Source of the DNA: Nitrospiria bacterium
Lineage (GTDB): Bacteria > Nitrospirota > UBA9217
Length of the DNA: 59,567 nucleotides
Direction of reading: 5' to 3'
NCBI GenBank assembly: GCA_919902495.1
Contig: CAKKRC010000001.1
Coordinates: 1-59,567, forward strand
Part shown: positions 25,288 through 33,193 of the stretch, in pieces
How the letters are laid out: the number at the start of each line of letters is the position of its first letter
How positions within the stretch are numbered: the stretch's first letter is position 1
Notes under the pieces: generated by a model
The model's input: only the letters and a program-made list of their open reading frames with translations
What the model was told of the DNA's origin: nothing
The model's database searches: none
Made by a program: the position numbers and the translations under genes

Positions 25288-25938
25288 TTAATAGTTCGCC
25301 CGCAGCTCCCCTTCGATCAACGCCTTCAGCTGCTCGTACCCGAAGCTCACCAGCGGCTTCCCATTGACGAAGAACCCCGGTGTTTTCGTGACCTGGAGGG
25401 TCCTGGCGTCCGCCATGTCCTGCCGGATCAGTTGGGCGATCGCGGGGTCGTTCACGTCCTTCTTCAACTGGTCCACGTTCAGCCCGATGCGGGGCAGGTG
25501 CTTCCAGAGGAGCTCCGGGCGCGCCCTGTGGTGTTCCGTCCACTGCGGCTGGGTGTCATACATGAGCTGGCGGGTCTCCCAGTACTTCCCCTGCTTTCTC
25601 GCCGCTTCGAGCACCGCGCACATATAGTCCGCGCCCTCATGCAGGGGAGCATACCGGACGACGAGCTTGATCTTGCCCTGATAGGCGGCCATCATCTGCT
25701 TGATGAAGGGGTCAAAGGCGCGGCAGGTCTCGCACGCAGGGTCCATGAACTCCGTGATGGTGACCTTTGCCGCGGGATCACCGAGGACCGGAGAATGGTC
25801 TCGGACGAGCGCCTCGGCGTTCTTACGGGCCAGGGAACCCAGGGTCTCCGCCTGCCGGTCTTTGACCAGGAAACTGCCGAGAACGAACACCATCACAAGA
25901 ACAATGCCTGAGATCACGACAATATGTGTTTTTTTCAT
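25288..25938 (-). CDS. Membrane-anchored DsbA-like thiol oxidoreductase
   Basis: 216 residues with an N-terminal anchor (7-27) and a thioredoxin-fold DsbA-like domain: ITEFMDPACETCRAFDPF holds the CETC active site and KTPGFFVNGKPL the cis-Pro loop. It acts in the periplasm. It overlaps the upstream DsbB-like gene by four bases (ATGA), so the two form an oxidant and regenerator pair. Confidence 0.9.
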   Translation of the reverse strand: MKKTHIVVISGIVLVMVFVLGSFLVKDRQAETLGSLARKNAEALVRDHSPVLGDPAAKVTITEFMDPACETCRAFDPFIKQMMAAYQGKIKLVVRYAPLHEGADYMCAVLEAARKQGKYWETRQLMYDTQPQWTEHHRARPELLWKHLPRIGLNVDQLKKDVNDPAIAQLIRQDMADARTLQVTKTPGFFVNGKPLVSFGYEQLKALIEGELRANY

Positions 25939-26384
25939 GGAGCGAGCCTCCTTTGGAGTATGAAGAGCAGTATGATGATCGCTGAAAATGACAGGAGCGA
26001 CAGCAGGGGGATGGACAGGAACCCGAACAGTTCAATGTACTTTTCCGTGCAGGAAACGCCCTCGCTGCAGGGCTGGAGGCTCTTCGGGATGACCCCCGAA
26101 TACAGCAGGGTGTGATACAGCGCGACCAGCCAGCCCGCGACCGCCAGGGGCAGGGAATATTTGATCACGCCCGCATCAAAGGAAAAGAGCCCGACGCCGA
26201 AGATGAGGACCAGGGGATAGACGCCTATCCGCTGATACCAGCAGAGCACGCAGGGCGCGAAACCCATGACCTCGCTGAAGAACAGGCTGCCCAGGGTCGA
26301 GACGCTGGCAATGAGCCAGCAGAGGAAAAGGAGCGTCCAGTTCACGTTCGCTGATCGTTCGGTACCGGTCGTTTCGGTCGTCAT
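25935..26384 (-). CDS. DsbB/BdbC-like disulfide bond membrane protein
   Basis: 149 residues with about four TM segments. The first cysteine pair is in FAPCVLCWYQRI and the second in LQPCSEGVSCTEKY, as in DsbB/BdbC, which pass electrons from DsbA to quinone. I chose the ATG at 26384 because AGGA lies five bases upstream and the preceding codons encode no family sequence. It is operonic with the DsbA-like gene. Confidence 0.9.
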   Translation of the reverse strand: MTTETTGTERSANVNWTLLFLCWLIASVSTLGSLFFSEVMGFAPCVLCWYQRIGVYPLVLIFGVGLFSFDAGVIKYSLPLAVAGWLVALYHTLLYSGVIPKSLQPCSEGVSCTEKYIELFGFLSIPLLSLLSFSAIIILLFILQRRLAP

Positions 26385-26700
26385 CGGATTCCTGCTCCAG
26401 TTCGCTGCGCACCGCTCGGGACAGTTGCAATGCCCATGACGTACACCCTTCATGATCATCGGCAACGTGGAAATATAACAAATTTGCATCTTGATAACAA
26501 CATCGAAATTCAGGTCCGGGTGAACAAGAACTTCCGAGTGTCCTGTCCGTTCAGCTGGTATTGCATTCCATGACGCGTGACAGGCTTTGCCGGGGCCAAT
26601 TAACCCGCTGATAGTACATGCAAAGTGCGGTTGCAATGCATTGGAGCATCTGCTAAACTACGGACGCTTTGAACGTCGGATGCCAGTGCGAGGGAAAATC
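26385..26700. other. Divergent spacer without recognised genes
   Basis: Separates the minus-strand dsb pair from the plus-strand lipoprotein gene. It should hold both promoters; I see a TGCTAAACT -10-like stretch near 26650 but no convincing -35, RNA gene or repeat. Confidence 0.45.
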
Positions 26701-28083
26701 ATGGTACATTCGTCCTGCATTATTAAAACGGCCCTTCTGTTTTCTCTGATGGTGAGTTTGCTGGGAGGGTGTGGGAACAAACGCGATTCGCTATCCCCGC
26801 AGCCTATCATCAATCAAAACCGGAACCCGGTTGCGAATGCAGGACCCAACCGGGTTGTTCTCGCCGGTGTGAATATCACACTGGAAGGCAGCGGCAGCTC
26901 TGATGCCGATGGCGATGCGCTTGCCTATTCCTGGTCGCTGATTCGGAAACCGGCGGGAAGCACTGCTGTGCTGTCAAATGCGACATCAGTCAACCCCTCA
27001 TTTACATCGGATAAGGATGGTCTGTTCGTGGCAGAGCTCATCGTCAGCGATGGTACGGGCAGCAGCGCCCCGGTAACCGTGACCATAACCCGGTCCTCGC
27101 CTTCCTGCAGTACTGATGATATTCTGAAGACACAGACAACAGGATCGATGATCGTAGGGCCTTCCGAGGACTTCATCCCGCTTTGTAACGGTGTTGTGCT
27201 CTTCGGCGATCGGGAACTGAATCAGATTAGATTATTGGACGTCGTATCGGGCGGTACGGGTACACCATTCCAGCTCACGGCTGCTCCAAAGGGGCTGGCG
27301 CTGGACCCGGACAATGACCTTCTCTACGCAGCTCATGCACCAGCCACCTTTCTCACCCGGATGGACCTCCTCTCCGGCGCGAAGAGCCAGATAACGCTCA
27401 GCAAGGGCGCCCTGAACCTTGCCGTAGTCGGCGGTGGAAGGGTCTTTGCGTCCCTTGATGAGAACGCATCGAATGATCACCCTCTCGCTCTTGTCAGCGG
27501 ATTGACGGGAACAGTGGAACAGGAGTACCCGGGTGATTGGGATCCTTATCCCGGTCACTATGGTCATCTACTGGCATATGACCCTGTACACGGTCAGCTG
27601 TTTTCAGCAAATTCCTACGACCTTGTTCGTTATAGTTTTGATCCTAACCTCAAGACGCTGACCCAGGTTGAATCACTGACAGGATATTGCTCGAATGGAG
27701 AGGACCTCGCGATTTCGCCCGATGGCGAGCATGTCGCTTACGCCTGCGGCGGAGGGAACGGGCCCGGCTACTCCATCTATGACTTCTCGTCCACTGCGAT
27801 GGGTTATATCTACGGCGCTTGGGAGACAGGCGCGTACCCGGCCTCTGTGGCTTTCGACCCAAGCGGCGCCTATGTCGCAGCGACGGACACTAATAATATC
27901 CTCATATTCGATACATCGACACATGTTCTGTTGCAGACCTATCCGGTTGATCTGAGCGACTGTTCTTCCCCGGGCCTTTCCAGGGTCCGATTCTCCCGCG
28001 GCGGTAACATTGTGTTTGCGTATGCGTTCTGCGGATTTTGGAGCAATTCCGGAAAGTTGTTCTGGGTTGTTCTGCAGCCGTAA
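26701..28083 (+). CDS. Lipoprotein with PKD-like domain and beta-propeller-like region
   Basis: 460 residues. The signal peptide ends in a lipobox (LLGGC, Cys24), so it should be lipid-anchored outside the cytoplasm. Residues 40-125 form a PKD/Ig-like domain (NPVANAGPNRVVLAG, SGSSDADGDALAYSW, GLFVAELIVSDG). The remainder has repeated beta-propeller-type motifs (KGLALDPDNDLLYAA, LAISPDGEHVAYACGG, ASVAFDPSGAYVAATD). Ligand and partners are unknown. The ATG at 26701 has GAGGG six bases upstream; longer frames add no signal sequence. Confidence 0.75.
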   Translation: MVHSSCIIKTALLFSLMVSLLGGCGNKRDSLSPQPIINQNRNPVANAGPNRVVLAGVNITLEGSGSSDADGDALAYSWSLIRKPAGSTAVLSNATSVNPSFTSDKDGLFVAELIVSDGTGSSAPVTVTITRSSPSCSTDDILKTQTTGSMIVGPSEDFIPLCNGVVLFGDRELNQIRLLDVVSGGTGTPFQLTAAPKGLALDPDNDLLYAAHAPATFLTRMDLLSGAKSQITLSKGALNLAVVGGGRVFASLDENASNDHPLALVSGLTGTVEQEYPGDWDPYPGHYGHLLAYDPVHGQLFSANSYDLVRYSFDPNLKTLTQVESLTGYCSNGEDLAISPDGEHVAYACGGGNGPGYSIYDFSSTAMGYIYGAWETGAYPASVAFDPSGAYVAATDTNNILIFDTSTHVLLQTYPVDLSDCSSPGLSRVRFSRGGNIVFAYAFCGFWSNSGKLFWVVLQP

Positions 28084-28235
28084 AAAAGCGTAAGCAGGAA
28101 CCTGAATGCCAGCATCCATTCTGGAACATCCCTATGATGGCCTGCAAAGCTGGATAATCTGTTTGGTTTGTTTGGTTTGTATGGAAGTGCTCTGAAGTCA
28201 TCGATTAAATCTCTGATAACGTTATAAATTCCCTG

Positions 28236-28264
28236 TTGACACCCGGCCCCTGTTCTGGTAGTAT
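28236..28264 (+). promoter_or_regulatory. Sigma-70 promoter of rplI
   Basis: A perfect TTGACA (28236-28241) and TAGTAT (28259-28264) are separated by 17 nt, 40 nt before the rplI start. Confidence 0.75.
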
Positions 28265-28303
28265 CACCGTCTACGAAAAAAGCTGAAAGGAGTTGCACAC
28301 GCA

Positions 28304-28750
28304 ATGCAGGTAATTTTACGTGAAGATGTTGATAATCTGGGCAAGATCGGCGACCTCGTGAAGGTGAAGCCCGGGTATGGCCGGAACTTCCTGGTCCCCT
28401 CGAAGAAGGCCCTCGAGGCCACCCCGAAGAACCTCAAGGCGATGGAACACGCCAAGAAGATGGTGTCGGACCGCATCCGCACGCTCAAGAAGACGGCAGC
28501 CGCCGACGCGGACCGGATCAAGTCCCTTGCCATCACCATCAAGGCCAAGGTCGGCGAGGAAGGCAAGCTCTTCGGTTCCGTGACGACCATGGACATCGCC
28601 GATGCAGCAAAGGCGTTGGGCGTGGACATCGACAAACGCAAGATCACGCTGGAAGAGCCCATCAAACGGCTCGGCGAGTTCACCGTTCAGGTGAAGCTCC
28701 ATTCCGACGTCGTTGCGGACCTCAAAGTCTCCGTCATCGCTGAAGAATAA
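28304..28750 (+). CDS. rplI: 50S ribosomal protein L9
   Basis: 148 residues, the normal length. The N-terminal signature MQVILREDVDNLGKIGDLV and VKPGYGRNFLVPSKKA are diagnostic; the C-terminal domain ends VQVKLHSDVVADLKVSV. L9 binds 23S rRNA at the base of the L1 stalk. An AGGAG site lies 11 nt upstream. dnaB follows, separated by a likely terminator. Confidence 0.98.
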   Translation: MQVILREDVDNLGKIGDLVKVKPGYGRNFLVPSKKALEATPKNLKAMEHAKKMVSDRIRTLKKTAAADADRIKSLAITIKAKVGEEGKLFGSVTTMDIADAAKALGVDIDKRKITLEEPIKRLGEFTVQVKLHSDVVADLKVSVIAEE

Positions 28751-28771
28751 CGGAACGACCCACGACTGTAT

Positions 28772-28836
28772 TCAGGAGTCAGGAGTCGGGAGTCAGGAGG
28801 TATTCTTCTGGTTTCCGGCTGCTGGCTCCTTTTTTA
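28772..28836 (+). terminator. Terminator built from CAGGAGT word repeats
   Basis: Tandem CAGGAGT words start at 28772. The last, GGAGTCAG (28789-28796), pairs with CTGGCTCC (28822-28829) with one G-T wobble, and a run of six T follows. It lies between rplI and dnaB. Confidence 0.5.
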
Positions 28837-28857
28837 TTCCTCCCCTGAGGTATTGAC

Positions 28858-30240
28858 ATGCCCCTCCAGGAAGAAGTCTCGCTCCAGAAGCTCCCCCCTC
28901 AGAACATCGAAGCCGAACAGATGGTCCTCGGCGCCATTCTCATCGAGAACAGCGCGATGGAGAACGTCAGCGACATTCTCGTTCCCGATGATTTCTACAA
29001 GGATGCGCATCGCAGGATCTTTGCCGCCATGCTCGAAATGTTCGAGACCCGCGACGCGATCGACCTCGTGACGCTGACGGACGCCCTGCGTCACGGCGGC
29101 GCCATCGACAAGGCGGGCGGCGCCTCCTACCTCTCCACGCTGGTAAGCCTCGTTCCGACGGCGGCGAACGTCAAATACCACGCGCGGATCGTCCGGGACA
29201 AGTCCGTGCTCCGCCAGCTGATCCACGCCTCGACGGACATCATCACCCGGAGCTACGACGGCTCTCCGGAGGCCGTCAAGATCGACGAACTCATCGACCA
29301 GGCGCAGCAGCGGATCCTCGAGATCTCCGACAAGAAGATGACGGAGCCGTTCTCGTCGCTCAAGGACATCGTCCACGGAAGCTTCAAGACCATCGAGCAG
29401 CTCTTTGACCGCAAGGAAATGATCACTGGGCTTGCGACCGGGTTCATCGACCTCGACAAGCTCACCTCGGGATTCCAGGCCAGCGACCTCATCATCATCG
29501 CGGGCCGCCCCTCCATGGGCAAGACCGCCTTCTGCCTGAACATCGCCGCCCACGCTTCGCTGGAGACCGGCAAGACCGTGGCGATCTTCAGCCTGGAAAT
29601 GGCCAAGGAGCAGCTCGGCCTCCGCATGCTCTGCTCCGAGGCGCGGGTGGACGCGCACAAGCTCCGGACGGGGTACCTTGCCGAGTCGGACTGGGGGAAA
29701 CTTTCAACCGCTGCCGGGAGACTGGCGGAAGCGCCGATCTATATCGATGATTCCGGCGCCATCGGCGTCCTCGAGATGCGTTCCAAGTCCCGGAGGCTCA
29801 AGATGGACAAGGGACTGGACCTGATCATCGTGGACTACCTCCAGCTCATGCGCGGCAGGGGTGAGGACAGCCGGGAGCAGGAGATCTCCAACATATCACG
29901 GTCGCTCAAGGCGCTCGCCAAGGAGCTTAAGGTCCCGATCGTCGCCCTTTCCCAGCTCAACCGCGCCGTGGAGACCCGGGGCAAGGACAAACGGCCCATG
30001 CTGGCCGACCTCCGCGAGTCCGGCGCCATCGAGCAGGATGCCGACGTGATCCTGTTCATCTACCGCGAGGAACAGTACAATAAGTGCGAGTGCCCCTGGG
30101 ACGGTGAATGTCTCTGCGGGAGACGGGGGAAGGCGGAAGTGATCATCGGCAAACAGCGCAACGGCCCGACGGATATCGTGGACGTGACCTACCTGAAGCA
30201 GTTCACGAGGTTCGAGAATGCCGAAAAGAGAAGCTTTTAG
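28858..30240 (+). CDS. dnaB: Replicative DNA helicase DnaB with a four-cysteine insert
   Basis: 460 residues. The N-terminal domain starts KLPPQNIEAEQMVLGAIL; the RecA-like motor has Walker A GRPSMGKTAF (about 215), DLIIVDYLQLM, SQLNRAVE and LRESGAIEQDADVILFIYR; GKQRNGPTD closes it. It is the hexameric fork helicase. Between YREEQYN and GKAEVIIGKQR, where most DnaB proteins have a short Pro/Asp loop, this one has C410, C412, C418 and C420 (CECPWDGECLCG), a plausible metal-binding knuckle. The ATG at 28858 has GAGG 9 nt upstream. No intein is seen. Confidence 0.97.
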   Translation: MPLQEEVSLQKLPPQNIEAEQMVLGAILIENSAMENVSDILVPDDFYKDAHRRIFAAMLEMFETRDAIDLVTLTDALRHGGAIDKAGGASYLSTLVSLVPTAANVKYHARIVRDKSVLRQLIHASTDIITRSYDGSPEAVKIDELIDQAQQRILEISDKKMTEPFSSLKDIVHGSFKTIEQLFDRKEMITGLATGFIDLDKLTSGFQASDLIIIAGRPSMGKTAFCLNIAAHASLETGKTVAIFSLEMAKEQLGLRMLCSEARVDAHKLRTGYLAESDWGKLSTAAGRLAEAPIYIDDSGAIGVLEMRSKSRRLKMDKGLDLIIVDYLQLMRGRGEDSREQEISNISRSLKALAKELKVPIVALSQLNRAVETRGKDKRPMLADLRESGAIEQDADVILFIYREEQYNKCECPWDGECLCGRRGKAEVIIGKQRNGPTDIVDVTYLKQFTRFENAEKRSF

Positions 30241-30257
30241 AAATCCGGAAAATAGTA

Positions 30258-30263
30258 TATAAT
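30258..30263 (+). promoter_or_regulatory. -10 element upstream of the first TPR-cNMP gene
   Basis: A perfect TATAAT lies between dnaB and the TTG start at 30326. The best -35 candidate (TTTAGA, 16 nt upstream) is poor, so this is tentative. Confidence 0.35.
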
Positions 30264-30325
30264 TGACCCCACATGGACGGCTACGACCGGCCGGCCATGA
30301 TCCCGCAATGACGGAGGATATCACC

Positions 30326-31108
30326 TTGGCGTCAGAAAAAGCGCAGCTCACCGAGAACGTCCAAAAATACATCCAGAAGAGCGACTGGAAGAACGCGATC
30401 GCCGACATGGATAAGCTCTTTGCCATCGACCAGGACCCGCAGGTCAAGGTGCGCATGGGTGACATCCGGCAGAAGATGAACCAGAAGCCGCAGGCCATCA
30501 ACGAGTACATGAAGGCCGCCGAGATATTCGCGGAAAAGGGGTTCGTCGTCAAGGCCCTGGCCATGTACAAGATGGTGCTGCGGCTGGACCCGAGCAACAA
30601 CAAGGCACTGGAACAGATGTCCTCGCTCCATTCCAACAAGTCCGTGACCGAACTGAAGCTCGAACCCGTGGAGCTCGGCGAGGTGGCGCCGCAGAGCAGC
30701 ATCGTCCCGCTCTTTTCGGACCTCAACCAGGAAGAGTTCAATGAATTCACCAAACGCATGGTGTTCCATACCGTGCCGGCCGGCCAGGCGATCGTCAAAG
30801 AGGGCGAGACCGGTGCGTCTGTCTTTGTGGTCACGCGCGGCACCGTGCGCGTCTCGACGACCATGGATGGCAAACAGGTGGACCTGGCTGTGCTCCAGCC
30901 CAGCGATTTTTTCGGAGAGATCGCGTTCCTCACCGGCAAGCCGCGGACGGCGACCGTGGAGGCCGCCGAAGAGTGCGATATCCTCGAAGTTCCCGAGGAC
31001 CAGCTCAAGGACCTTATCGGTTCGAAGCCCCGCATCCGCGATGTCATGCAGAACTACTACAATCAACGGGTGGCCAATACCCTGCAGAAGCTGAAAGGGA
31101 TAGGATGA
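30326..31108 (+). CDS. TPR and cyclic-nucleotide-binding protein (paralogue 1), TTG start
   Basis: 260 residues. TPR-like helices span about 10-110 (WKNAIADMDKLFAID, QAINEYMKAAEIFAEKG, VKALAMYKMVLRLDPSN). A cyclic-nucleotide-binding beta-barrel spans about 125-240, with phosphate-binding cassette FFGEIAFLTGKPRTATVE holding the Glu and Arg expected for cNMP contact. There is no DNA-binding domain, so it may act as a cNMP-dependent adaptor. I chose the TTG at 30326 because GGAGG lies 8 nt upstream and its N-terminus aligns with the paralogue at 31196; the ATG at 30308 has no ribosome-binding site. Confidence 0.82.
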   Translation: MASEKAQLTENVQKYIQKSDWKNAIADMDKLFAIDQDPQVKVRMGDIRQKMNQKPQAINEYMKAAEIFAEKGFVVKALAMYKMVLRLDPSNNKALEQMSSLHSNKSVTELKLEPVELGEVAPQSSIVPLFSDLNQEEFNEFTKRMVFHTVPAGQAIVKEGETGASVFVVTRGTVRVSTTMDGKQVDLAVLQPSDFFGEIAFLTGKPRTATVEAAEECDILEVPEDQLKDLIGSKPRIRDVMQNYYNQRVANTLQKLKGIG

Positions 31109-31195
31109 TAGAAGCCGTTAGGCGTAAGGCGTAAGTGCGTGAGACGTAACAGATAAGTCCTGATCGGAAAACGACAACATCGTCCGGAGGCGAAG

Positions 31196-31990
31196 ATGGG
31201 CGCAGAGAACAAGGGACAGCTGATCGAAAGTATCCAGAAATACCTGGGCAAGGGGAAATGGAAGGAAGCCGTTTCCGAAATGGAGAAGCTCTTTGCCATG
31301 AATCCCGATCCCATCATCCGTGTCCGCATGGGGGATGCCTATCAGAAACTGAGCTCGAAGCCTGAAGCGACGCGGGAATATGTTTACGCGGCGGACCTCT
31401 ACGCCGAGACCGGCGCCGTGGTCAAGGCGCTGGCCCAGTACAAGCTTGCGCTGCGCATCGATCCCCAGCACAAGCGCGCCCAGGACCGGATGTCCGCGCT
31501 CCACTCCAACAAGACCATCGCCGAGAAGAAGGCCGAGCCCGTGGAAGAGGGAAAGCAGAAACCGGCCAACAGCGCCATACCGCTCTTCGCGGGATTCACC
31601 CAGGGTGAGTTCCAGGAGTTCACAAATTTAATGAACGTCCATACCCACGCCCAGGGCGAGGTCATCGTACGCGAAGGGGACAAGGGCAAGTCCGTTTATA
31701 TCATCGCCAGCGGCTCCGTACGGGTCTATACGACCCTGCTGTCGGGCGAGGTCGTTGTGCTGGCGAAGCTCTGGCCCAGCGAGTTCTTCGGCGAGATATC
31801 GTATCTTACCGGCAAACCACGGACCGCCACGATCGAGACGCTTGAGGAAACCACGGTCCTGGAACTGACCGAGGACAAACTGAACTATCTTCTCGAAAAA
31901 CACCCGCGTGTCCGCGAGGTCCTGCAGAAGTTCTCCGAAATGCGCCTCAAAGGCACCATCGAGACGGTCATCAGCAAGTCAGTGGAGTAG
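31196..31990 (+). CDS. TPR and cyclic-nucleotide-binding protein (paralogue 2)
   Basis: 264 residues, clearly a tandem duplicate of the preceding gene: KGQLIESIQKYLGKGKWKEA at the start, TPR helices, then a cNMP domain with FFGEISYLTGKPRTATIE, which keeps the Glu and Arg of the phosphate-binding cassette. The ATG at 31196 has GGAGG upstream. The 87-nt gap from paralogue 1 suggests one transcript. The adenylate cyclase at 55805 could supply a ligand, but the link is inference. Confidence 0.85.
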   Translation: MGAENKGQLIESIQKYLGKGKWKEAVSEMEKLFAMNPDPIIRVRMGDAYQKLSSKPEATREYVYAADLYAETGAVVKALAQYKLALRIDPQHKRAQDRMSALHSNKTIAEKKAEPVEEGKQKPANSAIPLFAGFTQGEFQEFTNLMNVHTHAQGEVIVREGDKGKSVYIIASGSVRVYTTLLSGEVVVLAKLWPSEFFGEISYLTGKPRTATIETLEETTVLELTEDKLNYLLEKHPRVREVLQKFSEMRLKGTIETVISKSVE

Positions 31991-31997
31991 TACAAAT

Positions 31998-32197
31998 TGC
32001 GGATTTCGGATTGCGGATTGCGGATTGGAACAGAGTACGACAACCATTAACGTACTCTTGTTCTCATCACGCAAGAAATATTACCCTTCAGTTGTTTTAT
32101 TGTTAACCAACCTCTCGCACTTCCTCAATCTTTCATCAATAGTGATATAATCTAAGCAGTTTCAAATCCGCAATCCGCAATCCGAAATCCGCAATTG
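31998..32197. repeat. Inverted pair of GCGGATT-word arms
   Basis: The left arm (31998-32028) has four tandem GCGGATT/TCGGATT words and the right arm (32160-32197) is the exact inverse type (ATCCGCA). About 130 nt of A+T-rich sequence with no gene lies between. A single arm of the same word is at 14624-14655. Confidence 0.8.
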
Positions 32198-32207
32198 AGA
32201 GGTTCCC

Positions 32208-33035
32208 ATGATCCGTCAACCGGCTGTCGCAGGATATTTCTACCAGGGTTCACCGTCGGCCCTGCGGGACCAAGTCGAGCTATTTGTGGAGCCCGAGGCG
32301 AAAAAGGCCAGGGCTTTCGGCATCGTTTCTCCTCACGCGGGCCTCGTCTACTCTGGGCCCGTTGCAGGCGCGGTCTATTCACGTGTCGAACTGCCCGGTA
32401 CCTTCGTGCTCATCGGGCCCAATCATACCGGCCTCGGTGCGCCGGTGTCGCTCATGGCGAAAGGCATCTGGGAAACGCCGCTCGGGTCCGTCCGGATAAA
32501 CGAGGACCTTGCCGCGGCGGTCCTTGCGAAGTCCCGCCATATCCAGGACGACACGATGGCCCATATCCGGGAACACTCCCTTGAGGTCCAGCTTCCCTTC
32601 ATCCAATACCTGAAAAAAGAATTCACGATCGTGCCCATCCAGATGCTGGACACGCGGCTTGAGACCTGCGTGGAACTGGGCAATGCCATAGCAAGTGCGA
32701 TTGCGGAGTGCGGAGTGCGGAGTGCGGAATATAAAGAAAAGGGCGTGCTTATCGTGGCAAGTTCTGACATGAGCCACTATGTCTCAGCCGCGACGGCGAA
32801 GAAGAAGGACCATGCTGCCATCAAGCGCATCCTCGAACTGGACGCGCGTGGATTGTATTACACGGTCCGCGACGAGGGCATCAGCATGTGCGGATTCGGG
32901 CCTGCCGTGGCAATGATCACGGCCTGCAAGGCCCTCGGCGCGACGAAGGCGGAACTTGTCAAATACGCCAACTCCGGCGATGTGAGCGGGGATTACGATC
33001 AGGTTGTGGGGTACGCCGGGATCGTAGTGTCGTGA
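32208..33035 (+). CDS. amrB: Memo-family protein (AmmeMemoRadiSam system protein B)
   Basis: 275 residues, full length. IRQPAVAGYFYQG at the start, SPHAGLVYSGPVAG, LIGPNHTGLG, HIREHSLEVQLPFIQYL, SSDMSHYV and DISMCG-like GISMCGFGP are the Memo pattern; the His and Cys residues resemble the metal site of dioxygenases. AmrB usually occurs with AMMECR1 and radical-SAM partners, neither of which is in view. Residues about 166-175 are encoded by tandem GCGGAGT words (32703-32730), an in-frame repeat insert in a surface loop. GAGAGG precedes the ATG. Confidence 0.92.
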   Translation: MIRQPAVAGYFYQGSPSALRDQVELFVEPEAKKARAFGIVSPHAGLVYSGPVAGAVYSRVELPGTFVLIGPNHTGLGAPVSLMAKGIWETPLGSVRINEDLAAAVLAKSRHIQDDTMAHIREHSLEVQLPFIQYLKKEFTIVPIQMLDTRLETCVELGNAIASAIAECGVRSAEYKEKGVLIVASSDMSHYVSAATAKKKDHAAIKRILELDARGLYYTVRDEGISMCGFGPAVAMITACKALGATKAELVKYANSGDVSGDYDQVVGYAGIVVS

Positions 33036-33063
33036 AAAAACATAATGAATTAAAACATCTTTT

Positions 33064-33155
33064 GCCACCGAGGTAAAAGAGAGCACAGAGAAATGCCTGC
33101 AACAATGGTTGTTCGATATTTTCTCGGTGTCCTCGTTACACTCTGTGGCAAAGTA
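33064..33155. repeat. Inverted pair of word-repeat arms (CACAGAG type)
   Basis: A left arm with CACCGAGG/GCACAGAG and a right arm with TCTCGGTG/TCCTCG/ACTCTGTGG flank a short spacer between amrB and the FAD dehydrogenase gene. Confidence 0.55.
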
Positions 33156-33193
33156 GTTAATGCTCTTGTTTAAAATCATGCATGGACGGTGCT

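Noticed and set aside
30085-30117. The DnaB Cys-rich stretch as an intein or frameshift
   Set aside because: The insert is only about a dozen residues, stays in frame and joins conserved DnaB motifs on both sides.
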